In this document: in pieces, positions 63,660 through 64,000 of the stretch
How positions within the stretch are numbered: the stretch's first letter is position 1
Layout: each line of letters opens with the position of its first letter
Assembly: GCA_963774945.1 (NCBI GenBank)
Contig: CAVZHA010000027.1
Location: 1,798,001-1,862,000, forward strand
DNA length: 64,000 bases
Direction: 5' to 3'
DNA from: Trebonia sp963774945
GTDB taxonomy: Bacteria; Actinomycetota; Actinomycetes; Streptosporangiales; Streptosporangiaceae
The notes under the pieces: generated by a model
What the model saw: only the letters and a program-made list of their open reading frames with translations
Told to the model about the DNA's origin: nothing
The model's database searches: none
Translations under genes and position numbers: made by a program

Positions 63660-64000
63660 TCATGCGGGGATCGGTGGCATCCAGGGGTTTCCGGTGAGGG
63701 CGTCGCGGATGGCGGTCATGACGTCGGCGCCGTGCTTGCGGGCGGTGTCGAGGTAGCCGCGGATGGCGTAGCGGTTGCGGGTGGCGGTCTCGGAGCGGAG
63801 CCGGCCGGAGATCTTCTGCTGGGTCTTCGACGGGCGCAGGTCGCGCTCGGCCTGGTTGGAGGTCGGCGGGATCCGCAGGTCGCCCAGGAACCGCAGCACG
63901 TCGGCCTCGCGGTCCCGGAGGCATTCCAGCAGCATGCGGCCGGGTTTCTGCTTGCTCTTCGCGCCGGGCACCGGGCGGACCTCCGACAGGCCGACGCGGA
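63660..64000 (-). mobile_element. IS66-type transposase, C-terminal part (runs off the window)
   Basis: The last ~113 residues of a TnpC-like transposase. LLECLRDREADVLRFLGDLR, IPPTSNQAERDLRPSKTQQK with the catalytic Glu, ISGRLRSETATRNRYAIRGY and a short end NPWMPPIPA are typical. The frame is open to the window edge and ends at TGA 63660. No terminal inverted repeat could be confirmed. It marks the right end as a mobile-element region. Confidence 0.85.

Overview
The window is about 72% G+C with many GTG starts, 4-base ATGA/GTGA gene overlaps and an actinobacterial gene content (PdtaR-type ANTAR regulator, DivIVA, SepF, PknG, polyphosphate glucokinase, HisA without a separate trpF). The order pyk, gltBD, lgt, trp, his, lspA, ileS, divIVA, dcw resembles the Streptomyces-type chromosomal core. 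A mycelial actinomycete, perhaps of the Streptosporangiales or a relative, is the best guess. It cannot be fixed from sequence alone.

Layout. 1-5800: ANTAR regulator, a tRNA with anticodon CAA, two tandem HTH/LAGLIDADG-type genes, an FHA and PP2C pair, and pyruvate kinase. 5977-16596: a signalling island. A PknG-type kinase sits in one tight run with a coiled-coil protein, a PP2C phosphatase, a von Willebrand A protein and a zinc-ribbon FHA protein. Upstream are a GlnH-like binding lipoprotein and a GlnX-like four-helix membrane protein, and a second GlnX-like gene faces the run from the other side. 16742-28182: gltD, gltB, lgt, trpA, trpB, trpC, a Trp-operon membrane protein and hisI. 28276-30900: a metal-binding-type protein, a small membrane protein, ppgK and a zinc-ribbon protein with an EF-Tu domain III-like barrel. 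30927-38272: hisF, a RidA-like gene, hisA, hisH, hisB, hisC, hisD, a membrane protein and a SigE-family sigma factor, all on the minus strand. 38439-43392: small lipoprotein, membrane and SnoaL-like paralogues. 43442-60470: rluD-like, lspA, traR/dksA, ileS, then divIVA, yggT, sepF, yggS, ftsZ, ftsQ, murC, murG, ftsW. 60471-64000: murD, expected next, is missing. In its place are a GH76 gene fragment, a decayed membrane-protein gene of lower G+C, and the end of an IS66-type transposase.

More than half of the genes, including ftsZ, ileS, gltB, murC and pyk, change reading frame one or more times at single-base indels while protein similarity continues in the new frame. Essential genes could not all be broken, so I read these mainly as sequence errors and annotate each locus end to end.

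Two things stand out beyond ordinary annotation. One is the combined GlnX/GlnH/PknG and VWA/PP2C/FHA island. The other is a dispersed, A+T-rich repeat of about 30-40 bp with core CGAACGGACC. It recurs at least five times, once apparently inserted in gltB, once inside murC, and elsewhere at gene ends.
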